The position numbers and the translations under genes are program-made. Of a DNA stretch of 64,000 bases, positions 10,815 through 20,800 are shown piece by piece. Each line of letters begins with the position of its first letter. Position 1 is the first letter of the stretch. Source of the DNA: an uncultured Clostridia bacterium. Its GTDB lineage: Bacteria; Bacillota; Clostridia; Oscillospirales; Ruminococcaceae. Where the stretch lies: the NCBI GenBank assembly GCA_947625195.1, contig CANQNK010000002.1, positions 78,236 through 142,235 of the forward strand. Reading direction: 5' to 3'. The notes below the pieces were generated by a model that ran no database searches, was not told the DNA's origin, and worked only from the letters and a program-made list of their open reading frames with translations.

Positions 10815-11152
10815 TGACGGTTTACGAGGAAATTTTTGAGGTTATAAAACAGCGAAAAGTTGCGTTTGAAAACGGTACGGCGCAGGAAAACAGCTATACC
10901 TGTTACCTGTTTGAAAAGGGCGTTGACAAGATATGTAAAAAGGTAGGAGAGGAAGCTACCGAGACGGTGATCGCCGCAAAAAACAACGACAGCGACGAGC
11001 TTAAAAACGAGATAAACGATCTTTTGTATCACATTATGGTGCTGTGTGCAAATCAGGGGCTCGAGTGGTCTGAGGTAGAAGAGGTTTTGAACGAGAGAAA
11101 TGAAAAAATCGGAAACCTGAAGAAATTTCACACCGTTGATAAGAACACTTAA
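10814..11152 (+). CDS. hisE: HisE, phosphoribosyl-ATP pyrophosphohydrolase
   Basis: A 112-residue all-alpha MazG-like enzyme converting PR-ATP to PR-AMP plus pyrophosphate. The KVGEEATETVIAAKN motif (about residues 38-52) followed by E-N-D-LLYH (about 68-75) is the metal-binding signature. Last gene of the operon, with a terminator directly downstream. RBS AAAGGAGAAG overlaps the end of hisI. Confidence 0.94.
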   Translation: MTVYEEIFEVIKQRKVAFENGTAQENSYTCYLFEKGVDKICKKVGEEATETVIAAKNNDSDELKNEINDLLYHIMVLCANQGLEWSEVEEVLNERNEKIGNLKKFHTVDKNT

Positions 11153-11192
11153 AAAACAGGCAAGCGAGGTTTATTTTCGCTTGCCTGTTTAA
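11151..11192. terminator. Bidirectional terminator between hisE and a reverse-strand small gene
   Basis: A perfect 13-bp stem (11154-11166 with 11178-11190) encloses an 11-base loop. Read on the reverse strand it ends in a run of six T, so it best terminates the small reverse gene; read forward it ends in TTT and likely also closes the his operon. Confidence 0.85.
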
Positions 11193-11197
11193 ACTTA

Positions 11198-11374
11198 TCA
11201 GAACATATTTGAAAAGTCCTCAACCATACTTCCTATAGCTTTCATAGCTTTTCCTGCGCCTGATTTAAGCTTTCTCTTGTCCTTGCTGCTTGCACAGCAC
11301 AGAGCGTATGTCGCTGCGCCGACGACCATTCCGACGCTTACGCCCTTTGCTAATGATGTGATTTTTACACTCAT
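11198..11374 (-). CDS. Small single-pass membrane protein, unknown function
   Basis: A 58-residue reading frame. The start at 11374 (MSVKITSLAKG) is chosen because GGAGGTA sits 7 bases upstream; an upstream in-frame ATG lacks such a site. It has a hydrophobic stretch at about residues 12-29 (VSVGMVVGAATYALCC) followed by a basic segment with several Lys and an amphipathic tail. I do not recognise a family; the layout resembles small gas-vesicle/YtxH-like tail-anchored proteins only superficially. It has its own promoter and a good terminator, which argues that it is a real gene. Confidence 0.6.
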   Translation of the reverse strand: MSVKITSLAKGVSVGMVVGAATYALCCASSKDKRKLKSGAGKAMKAIGSMVEDFSNMF

Positions 11375-11402
11375 AATAATTACCTCCATTGATTTTGATA
11401 TT

Positions 11403-11432
11403 ATTATCCGCATACAGAGAAAAACTATTCAA
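11403..11432 (-). promoter_or_regulatory. Candidate promoter for the small reverse-strand gene
   Basis: On the reverse strand TTGAAT (11432-11427) and GATAAT (11408-11403) are spaced by 18 bases, about 30 bases upstream of the chosen start. It lies back to back with the pdxK promoter. Confidence 0.5.
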
Positions 11433-11438
11433 AAAATG

Positions 11439-11467
11439 TTGTTTATTATGAAAAAATATGATATACT
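11439..11467 (+). promoter_or_regulatory. Candidate promoter for pdxK-pyrK-pyrD
   Basis: TTGTTT (11439-11444) and TATACT (11462-11467) with a 17-base spacer, 30 bases upstream of the pdxK start. Confidence 0.65.
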
Positions 11468-11497
11468 TATTAAAGCTTAAAAACTTGGAGAAAAGAT

Positions 11498-12355
11498 ATG
11501 AACGACATAAAAAAGGTTTGCGCAATTAACGATATTTCCGGTGTGGGAAGATGTTCGCTGACGGTCATAATTCCCGTGCTTTCGTATATGGGAATACAGG
11601 TGTGTCCGGTGCCGACGGCGGTATTTTCGGCACACACCGGGTATAAGGAATTCATCAAAAAGGATCTGACCGATTATTTAGGTCCGGCACTTGAGCATTA
11701 TAAAAGGCTTGGCGTCAAGTTTGACTGTGTTTACAGCGGATTTTTGGGAAGCGAGGAGCAGATAGATCACGTTCTTGATTTTCTGATAAGCTTTCCCGGT
11801 TCTCTAAAGCTGGTAGATCCTGTTATGGGAGATAACGGCAAGCCGTATAAGACGGTAACATATAAGCATATTATGCGAATGTCTGACCTTGTAAAGGAAG
11901 CGGATATAATCACGCCGAATTTAACCGAGGCGGCTATTTTGCTTGGAGAAAAATTCCCGGAGACCTCAATTTCAATTGAAACTGTAAAAAGCTGGGCGAA
12001 AAGACTGTCAGAACTGGGTCCTGACAGGATTGTTATAACTAGTGTTGCGCTTTCTGACAAAACGCTTTGCAACATAGGCTATGACAAAGAGCACAACAGC
12101 TTCTGGAGTGTTCCCTGCCGGTATGTTCCGGCGCATTATTCGGGCAGCGGCGATATGTTTGCAAGTATTCTGGCAGGAGGACTGTTAAAGGGCGAAAGTT
12201 TAAAAGATGCGGTATGCCGAGCAACAGGCTTTACGGAGCTTGCGATAAAAACAACTTATGAGTGTAAAAATGAACCGCTTGACGGAATATTGCTAGAAAA
12301 CTGTTTAGGCGAGCTTTACGATGAGAATACGCCTAACAGGTGTATAGAGCTTTAG
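11498..12355 (+). CDS. pdxK: Pyridoxine/pyridoxal kinase of the ribokinase superfamily
   Basis: A 285-residue PdxK/PdxY-like kinase that phosphorylates pyridoxal or related B6 vitamers with ATP in the cytosol. The N-terminal NDISGVGRCSL and PTAVFSAHTGY segments (about residues 9-50) fit the substrate site; LVDPVMGDNGK near residue 106 and ITPNLTEA near 139 are typical of PdxK/PdxY/ThiD; the catalytic GSGDMFA motif is near residue 215. It is followed 10 bases later by pyrK, so it is probably the first gene of a short operon with pyrimidine synthesis; the metabolic link is unclear. PdxK versus PdxY specificity cannot be read from sequence. Confidence 0.87.
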   Translation: MNDIKKVCAINDISGVGRCSLTVIIPVLSYMGIQVCPVPTAVFSAHTGYKEFIKKDLTDYLGPALEHYKRLGVKFDCVYSGFLGSEEQIDHVLDFLISFPGSLKLVDPVMGDNGKPYKTVTYKHIMRMSDLVKEADIITPNLTEAAILLGEKFPETSISIETVKSWAKRLSELGPDRIVITSVALSDKTLCNIGYDKEHNSFWSVPCRYVPAHYSGSGDMFASILAGGLLKGESLKDAVCRATGFTELAIKTTYECKNEPLDGILLENCLGELYDENTPNRCIEL

Positions 12356-12365
12356 GAGGGCGACA

Positions 12366-13130
12366 ATGTTTCAGAATAAATATGAAATAATAAAAAAGAA
12401 AATGCTTTCTTACGATATTGTTGATTTTACGGTGAAAAGTAAGGAAATTTCAAATGCCGCGGCTGCCGGTCAGTTTGTGCATATAAGCGCACCAGGATTT
12501 TTTCTGCGCCGCCCTATTTCTATCTGTGAAATAAACAAAGCTGACGGCACGATGAGAATAGTTTTTCAGATAAGAGGGAAAGGAACAGACGCTCTTTCAA
12601 AACTTGCCGAGGGCGAAGTTCTTGATATCTTAGGTCCTTTGGGACACGGTTTTACGGTAGACAAAAGCTTTAATTCCGTCATGCTTGTAGGAGGCGGTAT
12701 AGGAACTCCGCCAATGCTTGAACTTGCAAAATTGTACGGGGATAAGGCGAGGGTTATCACAGGATTCAAGACAAAAGAGCTTGCCATTTTAAGCGGTGAT
12801 TTTAAATATACGGGTGCGCAGCTTTTTGAGTGTACGGACGACGGAAGTCTGGGCAGAAAGGGTTTTGTCACCGATGAGCTTAGAGAACAGATAAAAATAA
12901 AAAAGCCCGATATGGTATTTGCCTGCGGTCCTTTGGTGATGCTCAGGGGCGTAAAGCAGATGTGTGAGGCGAATAATGTTTTGTGTGAGATTTCCCTTGA
13001 GGAGAGAATGGCGTGCGGAGTTGGTGCGTGCCTTGGCTGTGCTGTTAAGCTTGACAAAGGAGAAGGAGAGTTTTACGGACATGTCTGCAAGGACGGCCCT
13101 GTATTTTCCGCAAAGGAGGTTGTGTTCTGA
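12366..13130 (+). CDS. pyrK: PyrK, electron-transfer subunit of dihydroorotate dehydrogenase B
   Basis: A 254-residue FAD and 2Fe-2S protein that passes electrons from dihydroorotate oxidation by PyrD to NAD+. The FAD-binding RRPISIC motif is near residue 42, the nucleotide-binding MLVGGGIGTPP near 105, and the four 2Fe-2S cysteines appear in CGVGACLGC (about 218-226) and the later HVCKDGP. RBS TTAGGAGGG precedes the ATG. It overlaps pyrD by one base (TGATG), as expected for a stoichiometric heterotetramer. Confidence 0.94.
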   Translation: MFQNKYEIIKKKMLSYDIVDFTVKSKEISNAAAAGQFVHISAPGFFLRRPISICEINKADGTMRIVFQIRGKGTDALSKLAEGEVLDILGPLGHGFTVDKSFNSVMLVGGGIGTPPMLELAKLYGDKARVITGFKTKELAILSGDFKYTGAQLFECTDDGSLGRKGFVTDELREQIKIKKPDMVFACGPLVMLRGVKQMCEANNVLCEISLEERMACGVGACLGCAVKLDKGEGEFYGHVCKDGPVFSAKEVVF

Positions 13131-14041
13131 TGGCAAAGCTGGGCGTAAATTTTTTAGGTATCAGTTTTAAAAACCCGATTGTTACCGCATCGGGTGCTTA
13201 CGGATACGGAAGAGAGTATGAAAGTCTTTATCCTCTGAGCCGTCTAGGCGGAATATCAACAAAGGGAACGACTATAAAAGTAAAGGACGGAAATCCTCCG
13301 CCGCGAATAGCAGAGACGCCTATGGGAATGCTAAACTCCGTCGGACTTCAAAATGGCGGCATAGATAAGTTTTTAAATTACGAGCTGCCTAATCTTATGA
13401 CAAAGGACATAAGGATAATTGCGAATATTGCAGGCTCAACTGTTGAAGAGTGCGCTTTACTTGCAAGCAGGCTCAACGGTACGGCTGTCGATATGATAGA
13501 GCTTAACATATCCTGCCCGAATGTAAAGCATGGCGGAGCGGCATTCGGAACAGACGCTAAAATTGCGGGAGAGGTGACCCGTGCGGTGAAGGACGCTGCA
13601 TCGCTTCCGCTGATGGTAAAGCTTTCGCCTAATGTTACAAGCATTACCAAAATTGCAAAGAGCGTCGAGGCAAACGGCGCGGACGCCGTTTCACTTATAA
13701 ACACGCTGCTGGGAATGAGGATCGATGTTAGTACACGCCGTCCTGTGCTAAAAAATAACGTTGGCGGACTTTCCGGCCCTGCGGTTTTGCCGATAGCGGT
13801 CAGAATGGTATGGCAGGTATCAAACGCAGTAAAAATACCCGTTTGCGGCATGGGCGGAATATCCTGTGGTGAAGACGCTATTGAAATGATGATGGCAGGC
13901 GCGTCTCTTTTGCAGGTAGGAGCGGCTATATTCAACGACGCATATGCGCCTGTAAGGATTGTTGATGAAATGAACGAGTGGTGCGACAAAAACGGCGTTT
14001 TGGACATAAACGAGATTATAGGAACAGTAAGGCCGTGGTAG
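13130..14041 (+). CDS. pyrD: PyrD, catalytic subunit of NAD-dependent dihydroorotate dehydrogenase (type 1B)
   Basis: FMN-dependent barrel enzyme, 303 residues, that oxidises dihydroorotate to orotate. The motifs ASGAYGYG near residue 16, KGTT near 44, NSVGLQN near 66 and LNISCPNVKHGG near 125 with the catalytic Cys are those of class 1B PyrD, consistent with the adjacent pyrK. The C-terminal GGISCGEDAIEMMMAGAS phosphate-binding stretch is present. Other pyr genes are elsewhere; pyrB lies about 19 kb downstream on the other strand. Confidence 0.95.
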   Translation: MAKLGVNFLGISFKNPIVTASGAYGYGREYESLYPLSRLGGISTKGTTIKVKDGNPPPRIAETPMGMLNSVGLQNGGIDKFLNYELPNLMTKDIRIIANIAGSTVEECALLASRLNGTAVDMIELNISCPNVKHGGAAFGTDAKIAGEVTRAVKDAASLPLMVKLSPNVTSITKIAKSVEANGADAVSLINTLLGMRIDVSTRRPVLKNNVGGLSGPAVLPIAVRMVWQVSNAVKIPVCGMGGISCGEDAIEMMMAGASLLQVGAAIFNDAYAPVRIVDEMNEWCDKNGVLDINEIIGTVRPW

Positions 14042-14056
14042 ATTTTTAGAGTGATA

Positions 14057-14092
14057 AGCGCTTTGTGAGAATTTCTTGCAGAGCGTTTTGTA
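14057..14092 (+). terminator. Probable intrinsic terminator after pyrD
   Basis: An 11-bp stem with some G-T pairs (14059-14069 with 14075-14085), a 5-base loop and a TTTTGT tail. Confidence 0.55.
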
Positions 14093-14140
14093 TAAATGCT
14101 GAAAATGCTCCAAGAATGTTCTTTACAAAGGAGTGTTTTT

Positions 14141-14374
14141 ATGAAGGATAAACTTAGAAATCGTCTTACTGTATCTCTTGCGGTTGCGTTTGCGGTAACC
14201 GTTTTGCTTTCGCCGAAGACAACGGAGCAGTCTTTTTTGTTTCCCGAGCTTACGGCGTTTCCGTCAATTGCATTTGAAAAGAAAAACAAGGACCATGAAG
14301 AAAAAAACGAAATCAGATGCAGGTTTTTCGTATTTGAATTTATAAGGGATATTTTTTGGACTGATAACGATTGA
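14141..14374 (+). CDS. Small protein with N-terminal hydrophobic segment, unknown function
   Basis: A 77-residue reading frame beginning at the ATG after AAAGGAGTG. Residues 10-24 (TVSLAVAFAVTVLLS) form a hydrophobic segment that could be a signal peptide or anchor; the rest is polar with a Lys/Glu-rich patch (about 47-56) and an aromatic C-terminus. No family recognised. It precedes addB, and the addB -35 box overlaps its stop codon, so it may be transcribed separately. Moderate support from the RBS and position only. Confidence 0.5.
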   Translation: MKDKLRNRLTVSLAVAFAVTVLLSPKTTEQSFLFPELTAFPSIAFEKKNKDHEEKNEIRCRFFVFEFIRDIFWTDND

Positions 14375-14399
14375 CGGATTATTTGTTTTGATGTATACT
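14371..14399 (+). promoter_or_regulatory. Promoter for addB-addA
   Basis: TTGACG (14371-14376) and TATACT (14394-14399), 17-base spacer, about 27 bases before the addB start. The -35 box overlaps the TGA of the preceding small gene. Confidence 0.7.
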
Positions 14400-14425
14400 A
14401 AATAAAATTATAAGGGGGCGGTCGT

Positions 14426-17400
14426 GTGCTGAAGCTTATTATAGGCGGGGTGAACAGCAGCAAGAACGATATACTCACATCAGATGTTATCAGTGAAACA
14501 AGCAAGCACGGAGATGTTTTGGTAATAGTGCCGGATCAGTATTCATTTGAATATGACAAAGAGCTTTACTCGGCGCTGGGAGCAAAGGCATTTAATTCAA
14601 TAGATGTTATAGCCTTTAACAGACTTTGTGAAAAAATACTTAAGCTTTACGGGAATCAAAGCGGAGATTTTACCGACGCCAATACGCGGCTTATCTGTAT
14701 GTTTTGTGCAATTTCAAATTATAAGAAAGAGGGCGGCGCAGTATATTATAAAAAGGCGCTGTCTAAGATCGGCTTTTGTTCGGACATGCTTGAGCTTATA
14801 GACGACCTGAAGCTGTCGGGCATAGATGCGCCAAAGCTGAGAGAAGCGGGGATTTCGGCGGGCGGAACTCTTTGCGACAAGACAGAAGACATTGCAAAAA
14901 TATCTGAGCTTTACTCGGATGAGCTTGAAAAGCGCGGACTTAAAGATAACTCCACTCTTGTAAACGAGGCGGTAAAGGCGTCAAGAATAAGCGGATATTT
15001 TAAGAATAAAGCCGTTTTTATTCACGAGTTTTCTGATTTTTCTTATGATGAATACGGGCTTATATCGGTTATTTTAAGTCAGGCAAAAAGCCTTACGGTA
15101 TCTCTTATCGGGGATAATTCTGATCCCGTCTCAGGAATATCGCCTTTTATAACTACGGTAAAAACAAAGTCTTTACTTACCTCTGCAGCAAGGAGTATGG
15201 GGCACGAGGTAATCACCGTAAATGCGGATGAAAGCCGTTTTGAAAGCGGAGCCGTTAAGCATATTTCAGAGAATATTTTCCGTGCCGGCAGAGCAGCTTT
15301 TGACGGTGCAAACGATGGCGTTGAGATAGTGTGCGCTAAAACTCCTTATGAAGAGATAGAGTATGCGGCAGCCAGAATAAGAGAGCTTGCAAGCCTTGGC
15401 TTTTCTTACAAAGATATGGCTGTCATAACAAGAAACACGGACGAGTATTCACCTATAATAGAAAGCGTTTTTGAGAGATATGACATACCGTTTTTTGCAG
15501 ACGTAAGGCAAAGCATTTTTACATCACCGCTCACTGTGTATGTTTTAAGCGTGTTTGACTGTATAATGACAAGGGAATACCGCACTGAAAATGTTCTCAG
15601 GTACATAAAGTCGCCGCTTTCAAGGATAGACGAAAACGATGTTGCCGCTCTGGAGGAATATGTTATTAAGTGGGGAGTTGACAGGGAGCTTTGGGAAAAG
15701 GACTTTACCGGTGCCGTTGAGGAAACCGCAGAGGAGCTTAATAGAATAAATGAAATCAGAAAAAGAGTTATAGTACCTCTTGACAAGTTCAAGAGAAGCG
15801 CCAGCGACAAGACCGCAGATGAAATATGCGTAGCTTTAAATGAGCTTTTAAACGATATAAGGCTTTCTGATAAAACATTCAGCGTTATAGCAAGATGCTC
15901 AGAAAGCGACGACAGCGAGCTTGTTAAGATATCCCGTGGCTTCAAGCAGATATGGACGTTGTTTTTGTCGGCGATAAACTCGATCTATCAGAATATGAAG
16001 GGCGAAAAGATAACTCTTAAACGTTTTTGTGAGCTTATCAGAACACTTTTAACTACGACAACAATATCAAATCCTCCGCAGTCGCTGGATGCTGTATGCG
16101 TGGTAAACGCGCAGCATTCAAGGCTGGGAAAAATGAAAATATGCTTTGTTGTGGGATTAAACGACGGGCTTTTCCCGTCTGCGCAGCACTCGAAGTCGCT
16201 TATTACCGATAAGGAAAGGGAGCGGCTTAAGGAAGCGGGCGCATCTTTAGCAAACGGAGTATCCGCACGTCTTGACGTGGAGCGGCTTATAACTTACATT
16301 GCGCTTTCCACTCCTTCGTCAGGTCTGATTGCAAGCTACTGTTTGAATGACATCGACGGCACGGCAAGGAGGCCGTCTTCAGTAATAAGCGATTTGCTCT
16401 CAATGCTCGGGAAAAACGCGCTTGTGTATGCAGATGAAATGCCTGCGTCCTTTTACTGTAAGAGTGAAAAAAGTGCTTTTTTTAAGTATTTTGACTATCT
16501 TACAAAGGACCGTGCTAAGGCAAAGACGGTGCGCAGAGAGCTTGTGAAAATTCCCGCACTTTGCGAAAAGCTTAAATATTACGACTCGCTTGAAGAACCC
16601 GGCACGCACAAAATATCGGAAAAAACCGCAGAAAAGACCTTCTTTGCAAAGGAGATGAATCTTTCAGCGACCAGAGTGGAGGACTATTACAAATGTCCGT
16701 TTTATTACTTTTGCAAAACCGGCTTGAAGCTTTACCCTATAAGAAAAATTGAGATTACGTCTGCGGCCAGGGGAAGTCTTATACACTTTTGCCTTCAGGA
16801 GCTTTTGTGTGTGCAAAAAGACGGCAAGACCTTTTTCAGAGACGATTTTGAAGGACTTACCGATCGGGAGATAAAACGTAAAATACACATTCTTTGCACA
16901 GACTATACAAACAGGTGCTTAGGAGGAGACTTTGCAAAAACAACGCGCTTTTACACGTCTCTGGCGCGGTTGGAGGAATCTGTTTTTTATATAGTTGAAA
17001 ATATAATTTCCGAGCTTAAAAAGTCGCTTTTCAGGCCGTGTGCTTTTGAATATGATCTGACAAAAGAAAACGGAGAAAGCCTGCTTAAAATCAAGGTCAG
17101 GGAGGGCGTAAGTATAAACATACGCGGAAAGATAGACCGAGTAGATGTTTACGACACTGATGATGAGAGATACATAAGGATAATCGACTATAAGACTAGA
17201 GAAAAAAAGTTAAGGCTTGAGGATCTTTATCACGGTCTGAATTTGCAGATGATTATTTACCTTCTTGCGGTTATTTCAAGCGACAACGAAATAACTGCTG
17301 GTAAAAATCCTTATCCCGCAGGAATTTTATATATGCCGGCAAAGCAAGTTGAAAATTGCCTTGAGAGGACGGCTATAAACGATCTTAAAGAGGAGCTTGA

Positions 17401-17818
17401 AGCAAAGCTTAACGAGCAGCGTGAAAAGGAGTTTAAGCGCGAAGGACTTTTGGTGGATAATGTTGTGTCAATATCGGCAATGGATCAGAGCTTCAGCGGT
17501 TTGTATGCGCCCGTAAAGCTTAACAAGGACGGCGGCTATAATAACACGCGGATTAAGCCTATGGACAAAAAGCTTTTTGAAGCGCTTGAGGATTTTGTCA
17601 AGGATAAGATCGTTTCTATGGGCAATAGTTTAGCAAACGGAAAAATAGAGGCAAAGCCTGTGAGGGTGGCAGAAATTACGTCCTGTAAATACTGCGATTA
17701 CTGGTCGGTGTGCGGCAATTACAACGACAATAATATGAAAATTGTAATGCCGGCAGATGCGAAGACGCTTATGAGTGAGCTTGAGAAAAGAGCAAAGAGG
17801 GGTGAAGATGATGACTGA
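14426..17818 (+). CDS. addB: AddB (RexB-like), helicase-exonuclease subunit B
   Basis: The second subunit of the AddAB recombination nuclease that processes double-strand breaks to a recombinogenic 3' end. Start is GTG, preceded by AAGGGGG; length 1130, typical. The C-terminal RecB-like nuclease is seen as GKIDRVDVYD and IIDYKTREKK (about residues 893-920). The 4Fe-4S cysteines are present: one in YYKCPFYY (about 755) and three in CKYCDYWSVC (about 1090-1099). The N-terminal Walker A that reads GxxGSGKT in Bacillus AddB is here GGVNSSKN, lacking the last Gly and Thr, so ATP binding at this site is doubtful. addA follows with an 11-base overlap. Confidence 0.93.
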   Translation: MLKLIIGGVNSSKNDILTSDVISETSKHGDVLVIVPDQYSFEYDKELYSALGAKAFNSIDVIAFNRLCEKILKLYGNQSGDFTDANTRLICMFCAISNYKKEGGAVYYKKALSKIGFCSDMLELIDDLKLSGIDAPKLREAGISAGGTLCDKTEDIAKISELYSDELEKRGLKDNSTLVNEAVKASRISGYFKNKAVFIHEFSDFSYDEYGLISVILSQAKSLTVSLIGDNSDPVSGISPFITTVKTKSLLTSAARSMGHEVITVNADESRFESGAVKHISENIFRAGRAAFDGANDGVEIVCAKTPYEEIEYAAARIRELASLGFSYKDMAVITRNTDEYSPIIESVFERYDIPFFADVRQSIFTSPLTVYVLSVFDCIMTREYRTENVLRYIKSPLSRIDENDVAALEEYVIKWGVDRELWEKDFTGAVEETAEELNRINEIRKRVIVPLDKFKRSASDKTADEICVALNELLNDIRLSDKTFSVIARCSESDDSELVKISRGFKQIWTLFLSAINSIYQNMKGEKITLKRFCELIRTLLTTTTISNPPQSLDAVCVVNAQHSRLGKMKICFVVGLNDGLFPSAQHSKSLITDKERERLKEAGASLANGVSARLDVERLITYIALSTPSSGLIASYCLNDIDGTARRPSSVISDLLSMLGKNALVYADEMPASFYCKSEKSAFFKYFDYLTKDRAKAKTVRRELVKIPALCEKLKYYDSLEEPGTHKISEKTAEKTFFAKEMNLSATRVEDYYKCPFYYFCKTGLKLYPIRKIEITSAARGSLIHFCLQELLCVQKDGKTFFRDDFEGLTDREIKRKIHILCTDYTNRCLGGDFAKTTRFYTSLARLEESVFYIVENIISELKKSLFRPCAFEYDLTKENGESLLKIKVREGVSINIRGKIDRVDVYDTDDERYIRIIDYKTREKKLRLEDLYHGLNLQMIIYLLAVISSDNEITAGKNPYPAGILYMPAKQVENCLERTAINDLKEELEAKLNEQREKEFKREGLLVDNVVSISAMDQSFSGLYAPVKLNKDGGYNNTRIKPMDKKLFEALEDFVKDKIVSMGNSLANGKIEAKPVRVAEITSCKYCDYWSVCGNYNDNNMKIVMPADAKTLMSELEKRAKRGEDDD

Positions 17819-20800
17819 ATGGACTGATGACCAAAAAAGAGCTATTGAGGCGCGCGGCAGGGGAATAATAGTGTCTGCTGCGGCGGGCAGCGGAAAGACG
17901 GCCGTTTTGGTTGAGCGCACGGTCAGAATGCTTTGTAATGAGGAGGAGAAAATACCTGCGGACAGGCTTTTGGCGGTTACGTTTACAAAGGACGCCGCCT
18001 CGCAGATGAAGGAAAAGCTATCAGCGGCTCTTGAAAAAAGGCTCACGGAAGATCCTGATAACGAGTGGCTCATTTCCCAGCGCGCAAAGCTTTCTCTTGC
18101 CACGGTAACTACAATAAACAGCTTTTGCTATGATCTTGTAAGAAATCACATACATGAGTTCGATTTTGAAAGCGGAGTGACTATCTGTGACGAAAACGAT
18201 GACAAGACGATACTGGACGAGTGTGTTTCAAAGACGGTGAATGAGTTTTACGAAAGCGATCCGGACGCTATGGAGTTTTTGTACAATGCTGTCTGCTCTT
18301 CGTCAGACGACTCAGGCATAATTGACGCTGTATTGGAGCTGCACAGATTCTTTTTGTCTATCCCGTTTAAGGAGGAGTGGATAGAAACTCAGCGGCAGAT
18401 ATACAGAACGCCGGAGTTTTTTGCAAGTCTTGCCGAAAAAAAACGAGCAGACATAATATCAAAGCTTGAATATTTAATTGAGCAGTTAAATGGACTTATG
18501 CAAAAGGCAAAGCTTTTGCGGTTTACAACCGGACCGCGTGAGGTATTAAGTAGCGATTGCCGCGTAATCAGTGAAATAATTTCGGATAACAGCATAAAAA
18601 CGCTTGATGAGCTTCGCAGCAGAATCAGTGAAACCAAGTTTGCTACCTTTCGGGGGCTTAGTGCACAAAAGGGAAAGGAATACCCGTCTGAGTTTATGCT
18701 TGAAAAGGCGGCGTGCGCTGCGATAAAAGCCTCCCGCGACGAAATCAAGGGACAGTTTTGTGACCTTTTAAAAACGATAACCGCAACCAAAGAGCAGACA
18801 AAGCGCGATATACAAATATGCTCAAGAATTTTTGAAGAGCTTATTAAGATTGAGGCTGGTCTTTGCAAAAACATACATAATGCCAAGGTGTCAAGAAACG
18901 TTTTGTCCTTTTCCGATGTTGAGCATATGGCGGTAGAACTGCTTTTGTACGATAGAAACACGCGCACACCGCTTTGTGAGGAACTGGTGAGAAACGAGTA
19001 CTACAAGGTGATTTTGATTGACGAGTTTCAGGATGTGAACAATATGCAGGATCTTATTTTCAAGGCATTATCGCAGACAGACGATTTGAGCATTATAGGA
19101 AAAAATGTGTTTGTAGTAGGTGATATGAAGCAGTCTATATACAGATTCCGACTGTCAAATCCAAAGCTTTTTGACAGTGTCAGAAGGTGCGCTGACGACA
19201 GTGACAGCGTTCAGGAAATAGATCTTTTACAAAACTTCAGAAGCCGAAGCACTGTGATAGATGCGGTAAACTACTTTTTTAAAAGCCTTATGACATACGA
19301 CCTAAGCGAGATCGATTATACAAACCAGAATGAAAGGCTTATTTTCGGAGCATCTTATGACAAAAGCCTCGACTGTCCGGTAGAGGTCGATATAATTACC
19401 GAGGAGGAAAAGCTGCCTGCATATCTCGGCTTTGACAACGAGCATCTTGCCGTTGCAGACAGAATCTCACAGCTGCTTAGCGAAGGAACTCAGGTTGAGG
19501 AAGACGGCAGAATAAGAAGCTGTGTTCCAGGAGATTTTTGCATACTCACAAGAACGCACACACCGCACAAAAGTATAGCAAAAGCGCTTGAGTACGTAGG
19601 GATAAGGTCATCGTATGAAAGCTCTGACGGCTATCTTAAATCAAGAGAAATATCTGTTATACTGAATCTTTTGAGGGTGATAGACAATCCGCTTTCAGAC
19701 ATACCGCTTTTAAGTGTTATGCTTTCGCCGATTATGATGTTTTCACCCGATGAAGCGGCTCAGATAAGGAATTTGAACAAAAGTCTTAAGCTTTACCAGA
19801 ATTTGATTTCGTTTGAAAAAATAGAAAAGCTTTCAAGCGCCTTGTGCAGAAAGGCAAAAGAGGCAAACGAGCTTATAAAGGAATTTCGGTTCTTGTCGGC
19901 AAGTCTCACCACAGAACGCCTTATCAGAAAGATTTATGACCGCACAAATTACTATGCCATTGCTTCTACCTATAAAGATGCCGCAAGACGGGAAAACCTC
20001 ACACTGCTTTTGCGATATGCAAGCTCATATGATAAGGCATCGGGAAAAGGACTGAGCGGATTTTTAAGATACATAAACTCTGTGTTTGAAAACGGAAATG
20101 ACTTTAAGCGTATGGAGCGCAGCAAAAACGACTCCGATGCCGTTACTGTTACAACAATGCACTCGTCTAAGGGGCTTGAATACCCGTTTGTATTTCTTTG
20201 CGACATTGATAAGAAGATGAATATAAAAGACACGAGCAAGGGGATTATAGTCAGCGACAGGTTGGGAGTATCCTTTGTTTATAAGGATAAGGAGCGTCAC
20301 TTAAAATCAACGCCTCAGCATTACGAGGCGCTTAAGGAAAACTACATAAACGAAAGTATAGCCGAGGAGATACGCATACTTTACGTTGCAATGACCAGAG
20401 CAAAGGAGCGGCTTTTTCTGCCGATATACTTGAAAAAGGACAACCTTTCTAAGCTTAAAAGGCTCGCAATGACTCTGACAAATACCGGCTTTATTTCCGA
20501 AAATATTTTAAGAGCAGTTGACGGAATGTTTCGCTGGATAGTTTTGCCGCTGCTTTTAAGCGAGGATATGACAGAACTCAGAGCATTGAGCGAAGCGGAT
20601 TTCAGCAGTATCCCATATTTTAATAACGAAGTGCGCTTTGCGCAAAGAGTTGTTAATATGAGCCAGCTACCTCAGAGGGCGCAAATTTGTGAAGAGTCAA
20701 ATGAAGAAAAAGAGTGTGACGATGAGTTTGATCTTTACTCCGAATACGATCTAACGCTTTCAAAAACCCCTGCAAAGCTATCGGTAAGCGAGCTTGCAAA

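Noticed and set aside
13378..14289. Long reverse-strand open frame (303 codons) opposite pyrD
   Set aside because: It lies entirely across pyrD and the following small gene, has no RBS or family resemblance and is Ser/Ala/Pro-rich in the manner of an antisense shadow.
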